64,000 nucleotides of DNA from assembly GCF_001667375.1 (NCBI RefSeq), contig NZ_LZIN01000061.1, forward strand, positions 1 to 64,000. The letters are read 5' to 3'. The notes under the pieces were generated by a model, which saw nothing but the letters and a program-made list of their open reading frames with translations, was not told where the DNA came from and made no database searches. A program made the translations under genes and the position numbers. The DNA comes from Mycolicibacter sinensis (lineage in GTDB: Bacteria > Actinomycetota > Actinomycetes > Mycobacteriales > Mycobacteriaceae). Shown one piece after another: positions 48,535-57,269 of this stretch (its first letter is position 1; each line of letters starts with the position of its first letter).

Positions 48535-49551
48535 GTGCGAGTCGATGTCATGACCCTTCCGCAGCACCTGGGAAAGATCGGCGAATTAGCGCGGCACGCC
48601 CAGGCGGCGGGTTTCTCCGGTCTGCTGTTCACCGAAGCCGGTCGTACCGCGTATCTCAATGCCGCCCTGGCATCTCAGGCCGCTCCCGATCTGGAGCTTT
48701 CGACCGGCGTCGCGGTTGCCTTTCCACGTAGCCCGTTCGTCACGGCCGCGACGGCGTGGGAGCTGCAAGAGGCTACCGCCGGGAAATTCCGGCTTGGTCT
48801 CGGCACGCAGGTGCGTACCCATGTCGTGCGACGCTACGGTGCGACGTTCGACCATCCCGGTCCGCGTCTGCGAGACTATGTTCTCGCCGTGAAAGCGTGC
48901 TTCGCCGCGTTCCGCACGGGGACACTGGATCATCACGGACCCTTCTACGACCTCGACTTCATCACTCCGCAATGGAGTCCCGGGGTGATCGAGGCGCCCG
49001 ATCCCAAAGTCGATGTCGCGGCGGTGAATCCGTGGATGCTGCGGATGGCAGGCGAAGTGGCTGACGGGGTGCACGTGCATCCGCTCGGCGAGCCCGGCTA
49101 CCTGGCACGCCACGTCGCACCGAAGGTCGCCGAAGGGGCGGCCAAGGCGGCCCGCTCACCGTCGGACATCGCCATCATCGTGCCCGTGATGACGATCGTC
49201 GGCGACAGCGACGAAGAGCGTCACCAGGAACGCGAACTGGTGCGCGCCAGCATGAGTTTTTACGGAAGCACGCCGAACTATGCCTTCATCTGGGATGAGG
49301 CCGGATTCGAGGGCACCACCGCCCGGATCCGGGAGAAGCAGAAGGCCGGTGACTTCGCGGGGATGGCGGCGCAGATCACCGACGAACACCTGGCCGTATT
49401 TGCCACCGATTCGACGTGGGATACGTTGGGCGACAACCTGGTCGACAAGTACGGGGGAGTGGCGACTCGGCTGGTCTTGTACAACGCCCTGGGTGACCGC
49501 GAGCGGTTCGAGCGCTATGGCGAGGTCGCGCGCGGTATTTCCCGCAGGTAA
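48535..49551 (+). CDS. F420-dependent LLM-class oxidoreductase (TIGR03617-like)
   Basis: About 338 residues from GTG 48535. The luciferase-like TIM barrel shows AAGFSGLLFTEAGRTAY, LSTGVAVAFPRSPF, FRLGLGTQVRTHVVRRYG and GEVADGVHVHPLGEPGYL. The pattern matches the TIGR03617 group of F420-linked oxidoreductases found in mycobacteria; the substrate is unknown. It converges on the DUF6498-type gene 2 bp away. Confidence 0.85.
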   Translation: MRVDVMTLPQHLGKIGELARHAQAAGFSGLLFTEAGRTAYLNAALASQAAPDLELSTGVAVAFPRSPFVTAATAWELQEATAGKFRLGLGTQVRTHVVRRYGATFDHPGPRLRDYVLAVKACFAAFRTGTLDHHGPFYDLDFITPQWSPGVIEAPDPKVDVAAVNPWMLRMAGEVADGVHVHPLGEPGYLARHVAPKVAEGAAKAARSPSDIAIIVPVMTIVGDSDEERHQERELVRASMSFYGSTPNYAFIWDEAGFEGTTARIREKQKAGDFAGMAAQITDEHLAVFATDSTWDTLGDNLVDKYGGVATRLVLYNALGDRERFERYGEVARGISRR

Positions 49552-49553
49552 AG

Positions 49554-50357
49554 CTATGGCACCGGCTCCCAGGGCTGCTCGTTGCGCCGCCGCCGCTCTC
49601 GCTCGCGCGCTTGATCCTGGACCCAGAAATCCTCGAAGCGTTCGCCCGGGTGCACGTTCAGCATCCGGTTCATCAGGTTGCTGAGCCAGCGCGGCGGGTG
49701 ATCCGGCTGCCATTGGGGAACCACGGCGCTGAGTGCGGCCAGCGACTTGAGCACGACGAACACCCCGAACAGCGTGCCAGGAGCATCTGTGGCGGCGACC
49801 CCGGCGAATCCGAGCAACAACGTCAGATGCACGACCATGACTCGGCTCAGTCCGACGTCGGCGGTGCGCTCGACGTCTCGGAAGGACCATCGGCGTAGAT
49901 CGACCAGATCGAGAAGGAAATTCAGCGTCAGGAACAGCAGCACGCCTAGGCAGCCCCACCCGGCAGCGCGCCAATCGAGATCAATCAGCTCAAGTGCAGG
50001 CGCCCGGTTGTGCGCCAGGATAGCGAGAATGGCCCCCAGGAAGATCCCGTGGGCAGCACAGAAGGCCAGACTCACAAGGGCGAAGCCGGCCAGGAACGAT
50101 TGGTTTGCCGGGCCACCGGATTGCGGTGCGCGGTAGTGGAAGTGGCCATATCGGGGGTTCCAGCGCCGGTGCACGGCGACGCGAGCGATCACAAACAGAC
50201 AGACGGCGACGTTCTCGAACCAGTACACCACCAGGGTCGTCGCGCCGGACCACTGCTGGGTGAACCAACCCAGTGCCGGGATCGCGATCACCCCGAGCGA
50301 AGCAACCAGCTGAAACCGCGAGATTCTGGTGGCACGCGGAGAATCGGGTGCGCTCAT
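49554..50357 (-). CDS. DUF6498-like membrane protein
   Basis: 267 residues with about six membrane helices. VVYWFENVAVCLFVIARV near 45, RYGHFHYR, FCAAHGIFLGAI and LLDLVDLRRWSFRDV fit the DUF6498 family as I know it. The C-terminal 45 residues are polar and end in an Arg-rich segment. The role is unknown. Confidence 0.65.
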   Translation of the reverse strand: MSAPDSPRATRISRFQLVASLGVIAIPALGWFTQQWSGATTLVVYWFENVAVCLFVIARVAVHRRWNPRYGHFHYRAPQSGGPANQSFLAGFALVSLAFCAAHGIFLGAILAILAHNRAPALELIDLDWRAAGWGCLGVLLFLTLNFLLDLVDLRRWSFRDVERTADVGLSRVMVVHLTLLLGFAGVAATDAPGTLFGVFVVLKSLAALSAVVPQWQPDHPPRWLSNLMNRMLNVHPGERFEDFWVQDQARERERRRRNEQPWEPVP

Positions 50358-50441
50358 GATCCGGCCATCCGGTTCTTGCGGTCCATCGGATAATCATGAG
50401 CTTCTTCGAGCCCGTCGAAGGGCCAGTTCGCCAACGTGGCG

Positions 50442-51098
50442 TCAGCGTGTCACGCCGTGCAGGTCCTTGGCGGTCGGAGACGTCGGGACCGTCGCCTGAT
50501 TCGGGTAGGTACCGAGTAGTCGGTCGGCGGTTCCGGTGCTGGTGACGGTGAACCAGTAGTTCTCGTTTTTGAAGTGATGTCGCCGGTGGTTGCGCCAAAT
50601 CGCCCGGTAAACATCAGATTTCGGCTTGTAGTCGGTGTGGATGAGGTAATGCGTCCACTCGTACACCAATCCGAGGCCGGCCAAGAAGACCACGGCCGTC
50701 AGCCCGAGACCGAGTCGGCTGAAGACCAGCAACGGCACAGCGACGGCGGCCGGGATCAGCCAGAGCAAGGTCTGCCGCGGGATGAAGATGAGCTCGATTC
50801 GTCGCGGGTCACGGTGATGCTCGCGGTGTTTGCGGGCGAGCAGGGAATCGAGGGTGAGGCGGCCGACAGAGCGCGGTCGCCAATGCAGGATGGCGACGTG
50901 GATGACCCACTCGGAAACCGGAAAAGTGACGAGCAGGAACGCTGGGAGAAGGACATCGGTGAGCTGCCAGTCGCCGACGACGATCCGGGCGGTCAGTGCC
51001 GCGAGGAACGTGAGGGCCAGGCACCAGGGGGAGGGGTGACGCCAAAACTCCCGGCCTGCCTCGGACAGGGTGATGCCGCCCCGGGTCGGTGCCGTCAT
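50442..51098 (-). CDS. Fatty acid hydroxylase / sterol desaturase family protein
   Basis: 218 residues with four helices. The His clusters that bind two irons are present: [28 protein letters not shown] and [10 protein letters not shown]. Enzymes of this fold use O2 to hydroxylate or desaturate lipid chains or make carotenoid-type products. Its ATG overlaps the stop of the GntR gene, so the regulator and enzyme form one transcript. Confidence 0.85.
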   Translation of the reverse strand: MTAPTRGGITLSEAGREFWRHPSPWCLALTFLAALTARIVVGDWQLTDVLLPAFLLVTFPVSEWVIHVAILHWRPRSVGRLTLDSLLARKHREHHRDPRRIELIFIPRQTLLWLIPAAVAVPLLVFSRLGLGLTAVVFLAGLGLVYEWTHYLIHTDYKPKSDVYRAIWRNHRRHHFKNENYWFTVTSTGTADRLLGTYPNQATVPTSPTAKDLHGVTR

Positions 51099-51817
51099 CG
51101 CTGCTCGTCCAAACCGGACAGGGCGCTGAGGAGGCCGTGGGTGGCCGGTTCGAGGAGTTCAGTCGCGGCGCGTCCGGCGCCCGCCGAGTCGCCGGCGGCG
51201 ATCGCCTGCGTCACCCGCCGGTACAGCTCGGGGCGACTGACCTCGGCGGCCATCACGGTGGCAAGAGCTTCTAGGGCAGGTTCGTAGGTTGCGCGCAGCG
51301 TGTTGAACATCAGCCGGAAGACGATGGAGTCAGCGGCGTCGACGACGTGGTCCCAGAACGTCAGTGCCGCCCGCTGCCGCTGCACCGGATCCTCTTCAGC
51401 GGCCAGCGCATCCACGGCGTCGTCGAGCACCGCGGCTGCCTGAGGGCCGCTGCGTTCGGCAGCCAGTTCGGCGACTTTGGGTCCGTTGTGCAGCCGGGCC
51501 TCCAAAATGCTGCGCACGACCGCCAGGTCCAACTCGTCGCCCCGGAGCACGAGGCGGGGCAGCAGGTCCAGGCCGGCGTGACGGCGATAGTCGCGCACCG
51601 TCGTGGCGTCGCCATGCCGGACTTCGATCAGGCCGGCTGCGTTAAGGCGCGTGAGTGCTTCGCGCACCGCCGGCCGGGATACGCCGAGCACTTCGGCGAG
51701 CTTGCGCTCGTTGGGCAGCAGCTCACCGGGTGCCATCTCGCCGCTGAGCACATCGGACATGATCTGCTCGAAGACGTGTTCGGGTATCGATCGACGCGCG
51801 ACCTGACGTAGAGCCAT
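51095..51817 (-). CDS. GntR/FadR-type regulator (FCD domain)
   Basis: About 240 residues from ATG 51817. Winged helix: [41 protein letters not shown] and GLIEVRHGD. The helical FCD ligand domain covers residues 75-235. FadR-like members sense acyl-CoA or organic acids. The overlapping hydroxylase gene is the natural target; the effector is unknown. Confidence 0.85.
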   Translation of the reverse strand: MALRQVARRSIPEHVFEQIMSDVLSGEMAPGELLPNERKLAEVLGVSRPAVREALTRLNAAGLIEVRHGDATTVRDYRRHAGLDLLPRLVLRGDELDLAVVRSILEARLHNGPKVAELAAERSGPQAAAVLDDAVDALAAEEDPVQRQRAALTFWDHVVDAADSIVFRLMFNTLRATYEPALEALATVMAAEVSRPELYRRVTQAIAAGDSAGAGRAATELLEPATHGLLSALSGLDEQR

Positions 51818-51879
51818 ACGCCCACCATGCCGGATCACTGGCCAGAGGTCAAGTGGTCAGACCACAGGCTTTCGCCTGC

Positions 51880-52506
51880 TCAGAGGCGGCTCAAGAGGGT
51901 TGCGGCACCCGGGCCGGCGAGCTCTTCGGCGGCTTGGCGGCGGCCCGTCATCGCCAGCAGGAGTGCTTCGCCGGTGCCGGTGACCTGGGGACCGTGGCCG
52001 TGTTCCCAGGAGATGTCGTCGGCCCGCAGCCGTAGACCCTTGATTCGCCGGCCTGCGCCAAGCCGGGGGTTGCTGGGGACCAGCGGCAAGACCCGTAGCA
52101 GCCGATGTGGCGGCACGATGCGCGGCCGGTTGAGGGCGCGGCGGATGTCTTGGTGATGAACGGTGGCGTCGACGAGGCCGATCATGCCGCCAAAACCCGC
52201 TGTCAGTCCGTGCGGTCGCAGGTGGTGGTTGAGGAACTCGAGCAGTTCGTGTGGAGACAACGAGGAGTACTCGGCCACGCCCACCTCGTTTGCGCGTACC
52301 ACCCGTCCTTTGGCGAAGCGTTTGATCAGCCCACCCAGGGTGAGCTCCTCATAGCTGATGACATGTGCGACAACGTCTTTGACCGTCCACCCGGCACAGA
52401 GCGACTCGGTATGCCAATCCTGATCCGACAGCGTGGACAAGAATGCGGCCAGGTCGGATCGCTCCTCGTAGCCCAGGTCCATCAGCGAGGCGTCCGGGGC
52501 GCTCAT
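51880..52506 (-). CDS. Maleylpyruvate isomerase-like mycothiol-dependent enzyme (TIGR03083-like)
   Basis: 208 residues from ATG 52506. DinB-like four-helix N-terminal domain: SDLAAFLSTLSDQDWHTESLCAGWTVKDVVAHV gives the first metal His, and GLVDATVHHQDIRRALN the others. The family uses mycothiol as cofactor in several isomerisations and S-transfers. It overlaps the SRPBCC gene by 4 bp; ArsR-SRPBCC-isomerase sets of this kind recur in actinobacteria. Confidence 0.82.
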   Translation of the reverse strand: MSAPDASLMDLGYEERSDLAAFLSTLSDQDWHTESLCAGWTVKDVVAHVISYEELTLGGLIKRFAKGRVVRANEVGVAEYSSLSPHELLEFLNHHLRPHGLTAGFGGMIGLVDATVHHQDIRRALNRPRIVPPHRLLRVLPLVPSNPRLGAGRRIKGLRLRADDISWEHGHGPQVTGTGEALLLAMTGRRQAAEELAGPGAATLLSRL

Positions 52507-52991
52507 CGCGTCACCTCCCGCGTGACGATGTCGAGGTAGCGCTCCAGATACCGGGGCCATCCGGCGTCGCCGCCCACCCCGCTTGCGACGGCGGGCCAGC
52601 CGTCACCATGCCGTTCGAGGTGGCGGTGCTCCAGCTCGACCCGAGTCCGGTCGGCCTCCTCGGCGATGAACCGAACTTCGACTTCACTGCAGTGGGCCGG
52701 ATCTGTTTCGAGCTGCCACGTCGGTCCGATGTCCCAGGAGAAGACGATGCGGGTCGGCGGCTCGTAGGCCAGCACCCGCGACCACTCACAGCGGCTACCG
52801 TCGGTTGCGACGTCATAGATGTGGCCGCCGATGCGCGGCTCGAAGACGGTCTGGGCGATCGGGGCTCGGAGCAGATTGTGCTCGCGTGGCTTGATCGCGT
52901 CGAACCGCTCGACGAATAAGGCAAACGCTCGCTCGATCGGGGCGTTGACCACCACGCTCTTGCGGATGGGTTCTACCGCTGCCGTTTTCAC
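52503..52991 (-). CDS. SRPBCC (AHSA1-like) protein
   Basis: 162 residues. IRKSVVVNAPIERAFALFVERFDAIKP, FEPRIGGHIYD, YEPPTRIVFSWDIGPTW and the C-terminal long helix are typical of activator-of-Hsp90-like START-superfamily proteins. These bind hydrophobic ligands. It is translationally coupled on both sides by ATGA overlaps, with ArsR before and the isomerase-like gene after. Confidence 0.85.
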   Translation of the reverse strand: MKTAAVEPIRKSVVVNAPIERAFALFVERFDAIKPREHNLLRAPIAQTVFEPRIGGHIYDVATDGSRCEWSRVLAYEPPTRIVFSWDIGPTWQLETDPAHCSEVEVRFIAEEADRTRVELEHRHLERHGDGWPAVASGVGGDAGWPRYLERYLDIVTREVTR

Positions 52992-53308
52992 TTCGCCTGC
53001 TCCTCCTGCTCGACGATGTTTTCGTAGGCCGCGAGGGCTTGATCCCAGAAGACGTCCAGCTCCGCGCGCAGGGCAGCGATCCCGGCTGGCTCGGCGTGGT
53101 AGAGCCTGCGGGTTCCCGCGGCTCGGTCGCTCACCAGCCCGGCGCTGCGCAGGACTTTCAGGTGCTGCGAGACCGCCGGCCGGCTGACCGGCAGATCACG
53201 GGCCAGCTCGCCCACCGCCATCGGTCCCGCAGCGAGTCGTTTGAAAATGGCCCGCCGAGTTCCGTCCGCGAGGGCGCCCCACGGATCCACTGATGCGTAG
53301 GTGACCAC
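52988..53308 (-). CDS. ArsR-family winged-helix regulator
   Basis: About 106 residues from GTG 53308. DPWGALADGTRRAIFKRLAAGPM, VGELARDLPVSRPAVSQHLKVLRSAGLV and GTRRLYHAEPAGIAAL form a winged helix. No metal-binding Cys pair is present, so it is likely a non-metal sensor of the type paired with SRPBCC genes. The frame is open further upstream, but a palindrome and -10-like box just ahead of this GTG fit a leaderless start. Confidence 0.85.
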   Translation of the reverse strand: MVTYASVDPWGALADGTRRAIFKRLAAGPMAVGELARDLPVSRPAVSQHLKVLRSAGLVSDRAAGTRRLYHAEPAGIAALRAELDVFWDQALAAYENIVEQEEQAK

Positions 53309-53313
53309 GAACC

Positions 53314-53329
53314 GTAAGTCTACACTTAC
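53314..53329 (-). promoter_or_regulatory. ArsR operator with overlapping -10 box
   Basis: GTAAGT-CTAC-ACTTAC is a perfect inverted repeat. On the minus strand it contains TAGACT, a good -10 hexamer whose end is eight bases before GTG 53308, so transcription probably begins at or next to the start codon and would be blocked by a bound regulator. Confidence 0.5.
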
Positions 53330-53468
53330 CAATAGCGGTGGTCTAGCGGTCGTGGCTCGCGCCGGCCGAGATAAGAAATTTCGTGATGGTTTCAGTTGAG
53401 CAAAGGTCCTGCAGCGTGCAGGCATGGCGAGGGGCGACACCGCGTGTCTGGTTCTAGGGTTCGCTGCT

Positions 53469-53897
53469 ATGGCGGGGCTGGGCAGTTACGTACGACTCGG
53501 GCGTAGAGCGGTTCGCGTCGCCCTGTCGGTCGTGATGGTGGTCATCCTGGGATTCATGGCCACCGCCGTCGCTCATGCGGCCGCGGCGACGGCGACATTG
53601 TCGGTGACCTCGACATGGCAGACCGGATTCATCGCCCGCTTCACCGTCAGTAATCGCAGCGCGGTGCCGCTGACCGATTGGAAACTTGAATTCGACATGC
53701 CGGCGGGCCAATCCATCTCGCACGCGTGGAGTAGCACCGTTACGCGATCTGGCACGCACTATGTTGTGGCCCCGGTGAATTGGAATCGCATCATTGCTCC
53801 CGGCGATTCGGTCAGAGGTGGTTTCCGTGGGGTGCTGACCGGGCCGTATTCGCCGCCGCTGAATTGCATGCTCAACCGGCAATATCTGTGCAGCTAG
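53469..53897 (+). CDS. Secreted CBM2 (cellulose-binding) protein, Rv1987-like
   Basis: 142 residues from ATG 53469 (frame open to 53424). The signal peptide has a core VVMVVILGFMATAVAHA. The mature part is a single family 2 carbohydrate-binding module: LSVTSTWQTGFIARFTVSN, PLTDWKLEFDMPAGQ, HAWSSTVTRSGTHYVV and VNWNRIIAPGDS carry the three surface Trp positions for polysaccharide binding, and a C-terminal CMLNRQYLC pair may form a disulphide. No catalytic domain is attached. Rv1987 is the likely counterpart from memory. Confidence 0.87.
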   Translation: MAGLGSYVRLGRRAVRVALSVVMVVILGFMATAVAHAAAATATLSVTSTWQTGFIARFTVSNRSAVPLTDWKLEFDMPAGQSISHAWSSTVTRSGTHYVVAPVNWNRIIAPGDSVRGGFRGVLTGPYSPPLNCMLNRQYLCS

Positions 53898-53949
53898 CGA
53901 GCCTTGGAGTGGGCGATCGTGCTATGCGCTCAGGCGCAGCGACGCAGAA

Positions 53950-54798
53950 TCAGGCGCCTCGCGAGGCATCCCAGCCGGCCGGGGTGACGGGCAGCGCTCG
54001 CTTGTGTCCGGTGCGCCGGTACCAGCCGAGGATCGTCGCCTCATCGGCAGGGTCGACGTCGCCGCCCTCGAGGTAGTCGTCGACGACGGCATAGCGAACG
54101 CCGAGGGCCACCTCGTCGGGGATGAGCGGCTTGTCCTCCTCCAGATCGGCGGTGGGCACCTTCTCGATGAGGTTCGCCGGGAGGCCGAGGTGCCGGCCGA
54201 TCTCGCGGACGCGGCGCTTCGGGAGGCCGTACAGCGGCGTGAGGTCGGCGGCGCCGTCGCCGTACTTGGTGAAGAACCCGACGACCGCCTCCGCCGCCTG
54301 ATCCGTGCCGACGACGAGCATGTTGCGAGCCCCGGCGACGGTGTACTGGGCGATCATCCGCTCACGCGCCTTGACGTTGCCCTTGACGAAGTCGTGCCGG
54401 TCGTCGGAGATCGAGACGCCGGCCGCCAGGCAGGCGTCCCACATACCGTCAACCGCGTCCTTGATGTTGACCGTGTACACCTCGTCGGCCCCGATCGCCG
54501 CCACGGCCCGGTTGGCGTCCGCCTCGTCCTTCTGGACGCCGTACGGCAGCCGGATCGCCACGAACGTGGCATCGCCGCCCTCGGCCCGCACCTGCTCGCA
54601 CGCCAGCTGGCACAGGCGCCCGGCCACCGTGGAGTCGACCCCGCCGGAGATGCCGAGCACCAGGCCCTGGGTGCCGGTGTGGCGGACGTACTCCGCGAGG
54701 AACCGGATGCGGCGCTCGGTCTCGCGGGCGGCGTCGAAGTCGGCGACAATCTCCAGATTCTCGATGATCCGCTGCTGCTGGGTGTCGCTGTCGGTCAT
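53950..54798 (-). CDS. nadE: NH3-dependent NAD+ synthetase, short form
   Basis: 282 residues. The PP-loop LGISGGVDSTVAG is at 48-60, followed by AIRLPYGVQKDEADA, NARERMIAQ-type VKARERMIAQY, NMLVVGTDQAAEAVVGFFTKYGDGAADLTPL and KVPTADLEEDKP. All match E. coli-type NadE that uses ammonia on deamido-NAD. There is no glutaminase domain. Mycobacteria normally rely on a 670-680-residue glutamine-dependent NadE, so this is an unexpected extra enzyme, possibly gained by transfer. Confidence 0.92.
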   Translation of the reverse strand: MTDSDTQQQRIIENLEIVADFDAARETERRIRFLAEYVRHTGTQGLVLGISGGVDSTVAGRLCQLACEQVRAEGGDATFVAIRLPYGVQKDEADANRAVAAIGADEVYTVNIKDAVDGMWDACLAAGVSISDDRHDFVKGNVKARERMIAQYTVAGARNMLVVGTDQAAEAVVGFFTKYGDGAADLTPLYGLPKRRVREIGRHLGLPANLIEKVPTADLEEDKPLIPDEVALGVRYAVVDDYLEGGDVDPADEATILGWYRRTGHKRALPVTPAGWDASRGA

Positions 54799-54965
54799 AA
54801 CGCGAGGCTAGCAACCGCCCGCTTCTGATCGGTGTTGCTGACTGTTGCTGTGGGTGGACCGCCTCAAACCTTTACTGGTATCTGGCCGTATTCGATCCCG
54901 CCAGGGGAGACGCGCTGAGCCGACGTCGCCATCATCCTGTGTCGACCCTCCCGCTTTGTGAGGGT

Positions 54966-55175
54966 TCACGCGACGCTGCTGTAAATCGCCGCGACGAGCC
55001 CGCCCAGGGTCAGCACCCCGACCATCACCGAGGCACAGATCGCGCGGCGTCGCCGGCGTCGGTGGGCGCTGTCTATCGCCACCGCGATGCTGGCGAGGGT
55101 CAACGCCGCATAGATCGACAGTCCCACTGTCAGCATCACCGCTTCCCCGGTGTTGGCCAGTGCCGCTTTGTGCAT
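54966..55175 (-). CDS. Small two-helix membrane protein
   Basis: 69 residues with helices at about 14-34 and 47-66, joined by an Arg-rich cytoplasmic loop (SAHRRRRRRAI). No family is recognised. The start ATG 55175 has only a weak ribosome site. Confidence 0.5.
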   Translation of the reverse strand: MHKAALANTGEAVMLTVGLSIYAALTLASIAVAIDSAHRRRRRRAICASVMVGVLTLGGLVAAIYSSVA

Positions 55176-55345
55176 GCGGGGAGCTTACGGGGGTCTCGCC
55201 ACCGGTCAGGTCGAAAGGATCACCGCCCGGGCCTTGGAAGGCCAGTTAACGGGTCTGATGCTTCGAGGGTTGGGAATGCTGCGCCGCAGCGGGATGTTGT
55301 CGCGACCGTTCGCATTCGCCAACCGATCAGTGCCGCGGAGGGATT

Positions 55346-56269
55346 ATGACGTCACGGCAGTCATCACATGGGGGAGAGATCCTCGTCATCGGAGCCGGTG
55401 AACTCGGCGGCAACGTTATCGCCGCACTGACTGGTCGGGATGACACACCGCCGTTGACGGTGCTGCTGCGGCCGTCGGACACACCCCGGCATGCCCGGCG
55501 ACGCGACGAGTTCGCGGCCCGCGGCGTCGGAATCGTCGAGGCCGACGTTACGACGGTGTCGGCGGCTGAGCTGTCGACAGTGCTCAGGCGGTTCCACACG
55601 GTGGTGAGCTGCATCGGATTCGCGGCTGGGGCGGGAACCCAACGCAAGATCACCAAGGCGGCGTTGGCGGCGCGGGTTTCGCGATACTTCCCGTGGCAGT
55701 TCGGCGTCGACTACGACGCCATCGGACGCGGTAGTCCTCACGAGCTGTTCGACGAACAACTCGACGTGCGCGACATGCTGCGCGCCCAGAGCGCCACCGA
55801 ATGGGTGATCGTGTCGACCGGGATGTTCACCAGCTTCCTCTTCGACCCCGACTTCGGCGTCGTCGACCCCACCACCAATACCGTTAACGCGCTGGGCAGT
55901 TGGGACACCGAAGTCACCGTCACCACTCCGGAGGACATCGGCGTACTCACCGCGGAGATCGTCCAGACCCGCCCGCGTATTGCGAACCAGGTCGTCTACG
56001 TCGCCGGCGACACGATCACCTACCGCGAACTCGCCGAGATAGTCGAACGGACCAGGGGAGGCCAGGTCATCCGTAATGAATGGACCGTCGCGTCTCTACT
56101 GCACGACCTCGACCGAAACTCCGATGATGTCCTACCGAAGTACCGTGCGGTGTTCGGTCAGGGTAGGGGCGTGGCGTGGCCGAAGGCCGGTACGTTCAAC
56201 GTCACCCGCGGAATCCCAACCACGACCGCTGAGGAGTGGGCGCGCAAACACTTCGGCACGAAACCTTAG
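55346..56269 (+). CDS. NmrA-like NAD(P)-binding protein (aromatic alcohol reductase type)
   Basis: 307 residues. ILVIGAGELGGNVIAAL is the nucleotide motif, FHTVVSCIGFAAG closes the Rossmann core, and RYFPWQFGVDYDAIGRG with its Gln/Asp is typical of NmrA/isoflavone-reductase-like proteins. Later VYVAGDTITYRELAEIVE fits the substrate domain. It may act as redox sensor or reductase; the substrate is not known. Confidence 0.8.
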   Translation: MTSRQSSHGGEILVIGAGELGGNVIAALTGRDDTPPLTVLLRPSDTPRHARRRDEFAARGVGIVEADVTTVSAAELSTVLRRFHTVVSCIGFAAGAGTQRKITKAALAARVSRYFPWQFGVDYDAIGRGSPHELFDEQLDVRDMLRAQSATEWVIVSTGMFTSFLFDPDFGVVDPTTNTVNALGSWDTEVTVTTPEDIGVLTAEIVQTRPRIANQVVYVAGDTITYRELAEIVERTRGGQVIRNEWTVASLLHDLDRNSDDVLPKYRAVFGQGRGVAWPKAGTFNVTRGIPTTTAEEWARKHFGTKP

Positions 56270-56310
56270 AGCTGGGAATATCGCCTCATGGGCAAGGGGA
56301 GAATTGCTGC

Positions 56311-56466
56311 ATGTCGACCGCGCTCTGGATCATCGTTGCCCTCCTTGCCGTCGGGACGATCACCGGCGGGTTGCTACGGATGCGGGTGTGGTTGCAGAGG
56401 CCCGTACCGCCTGAGGTGATCGAGGCCGCACACCGCGATGACGCCGAGGACGAGGACCGGCGCTGA
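56311..56466 (+). CDS. Short single-pass membrane protein (51 aa)
   Basis: ATG 56311 follows GGGGAGAA. One helix at residues 5-22 (LWIIVALLAVGTITGGLL), then an acidic tail ending AEDEDRR. Function unknown; too short for a family call. Confidence 0.5.
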   Translation: MSTALWIIVALLAVGTITGGLLRMRVWLQRPVPPEVIEAAHRDDAEDEDRR

Positions 56467-56474
56467 CGTCGTGA

Positions 56475-56651
56475 ATCGCTAAGCCCACGGTCACATCGAC
56501 TGATGGAAACGACGAGCACGCAGCGATCGACGCCTTGGAGCGGCAGGAATTCCTGCGGGGGCTCAACGGGGATTACCAGCGCCTGCGCAACGACCCCGAA
56601 CTGTGGGAGCAATACCTGGCCGAGCGTCGCGAGTGGGACACGCTGGCTTGA
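56475..56651 (+). pseudogene. MazE-like antitoxin remnant lacking a start codon
   Basis: The frame after the TGA at 56472 codes for AKPTVTSTDGNDEH and then LERQEFLRGLNGDYQRLRND, PELWEQYLAERREWD, ending at TGA 56649-56651. The last part looks like the toxin-binding tail of small mycobacterial antitoxins found next to MazF. No ATG, GTG or TTG exists between the preceding stop and the conserved part, so expression is doubtful. Confidence 0.55.
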
Positions 56652-56953
56652 TCTGGCGAGGGAGGTCTACAACGTCGATCTCGGCCAGCCGGTCGGACAC
56701 GAGCCAGCCTTTCGCCGCCCGGCGGTGGTGGTCCAGTGGGCTGGAACAGACCTCGTACGCGCGCTGCGACCAACTGCGAGTCGTCTCGGTCGAACGACTG
56801 TCAGCTCACCAGGGAATGATCAGCTCAGGTCAGATGCAGGCCATCGTGTTCAGCGATCGGAATCGCATCCTCGGACGAAAACAATTGGGGTGCAGCGCAA
56901 GACGGTCCGATTCGAGGGGAAAATCATCGGATGAACATGGCGGCCTAACCTGA
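56648..56953 (+). pseudogene. Broken MazF/PemK-like toxin
   Basis: TTG 56648 overlaps the antitoxin stop and starts LIWRG. One G is missing at 56660-56662, so the continuation EVYNVDLGQPVGHEPAFRRP and AVVV is in a different frame. After 56733 a block of roughly 40-45 residues is absent, and the C-terminal part LEQTSYARCDQLRVVSVERL then GMISSGQMQAI returns in the first frame. With a frameshift and an internal deletion, no active MazF can be made. The last 35 codons are unrelated. Confidence 0.65.
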
Positions 56954-57269
56954 CATAATGTCCGTTATCGGCAATATATCCGACCTGGCGGTCGTTGGTC
57001 ATCCGGTGTAACGTCGCAATCTTCGCCCGTACGGCGGAGTCACCACCCATCGTCGGCTGGGTCGCTCGCGCCGGTACTCGCGGCGGTCGCTGGGTTGCGG
57101 CGATCGGGCCACGCTGGGCGACGCTCTGCACTCCCCGGGGTCGATGCCCATCAATACGTCACAGTGACGTAATGGGGTGGTTCGGGGCCGGGACGGCCCG
57201 TCGCTGCCTAAAAGTTCGAAACATCCCCTTTCGCAGGCGGATCCGCTACAAGGTTCAGCGGTCACGTGC
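56954..57269. other. 316-bp gene-free stretch with a palindrome
   Basis: No convincing gene was found. At 57155-57171 lies TACGTCA-CAG-TGACGTA, a perfect 7-bp inverted repeat that could be a regulator site or part of a hairpin. The first 50 bases are AT-richer than the surroundings. Confidence 0.4.

Noticed and set aside
55150..55401. 83-codon frame before the NmrA-like gene
   Set aside because: Overlaps the small membrane protein start and the NmrA start; no ribosome site and no recognisable sequence.
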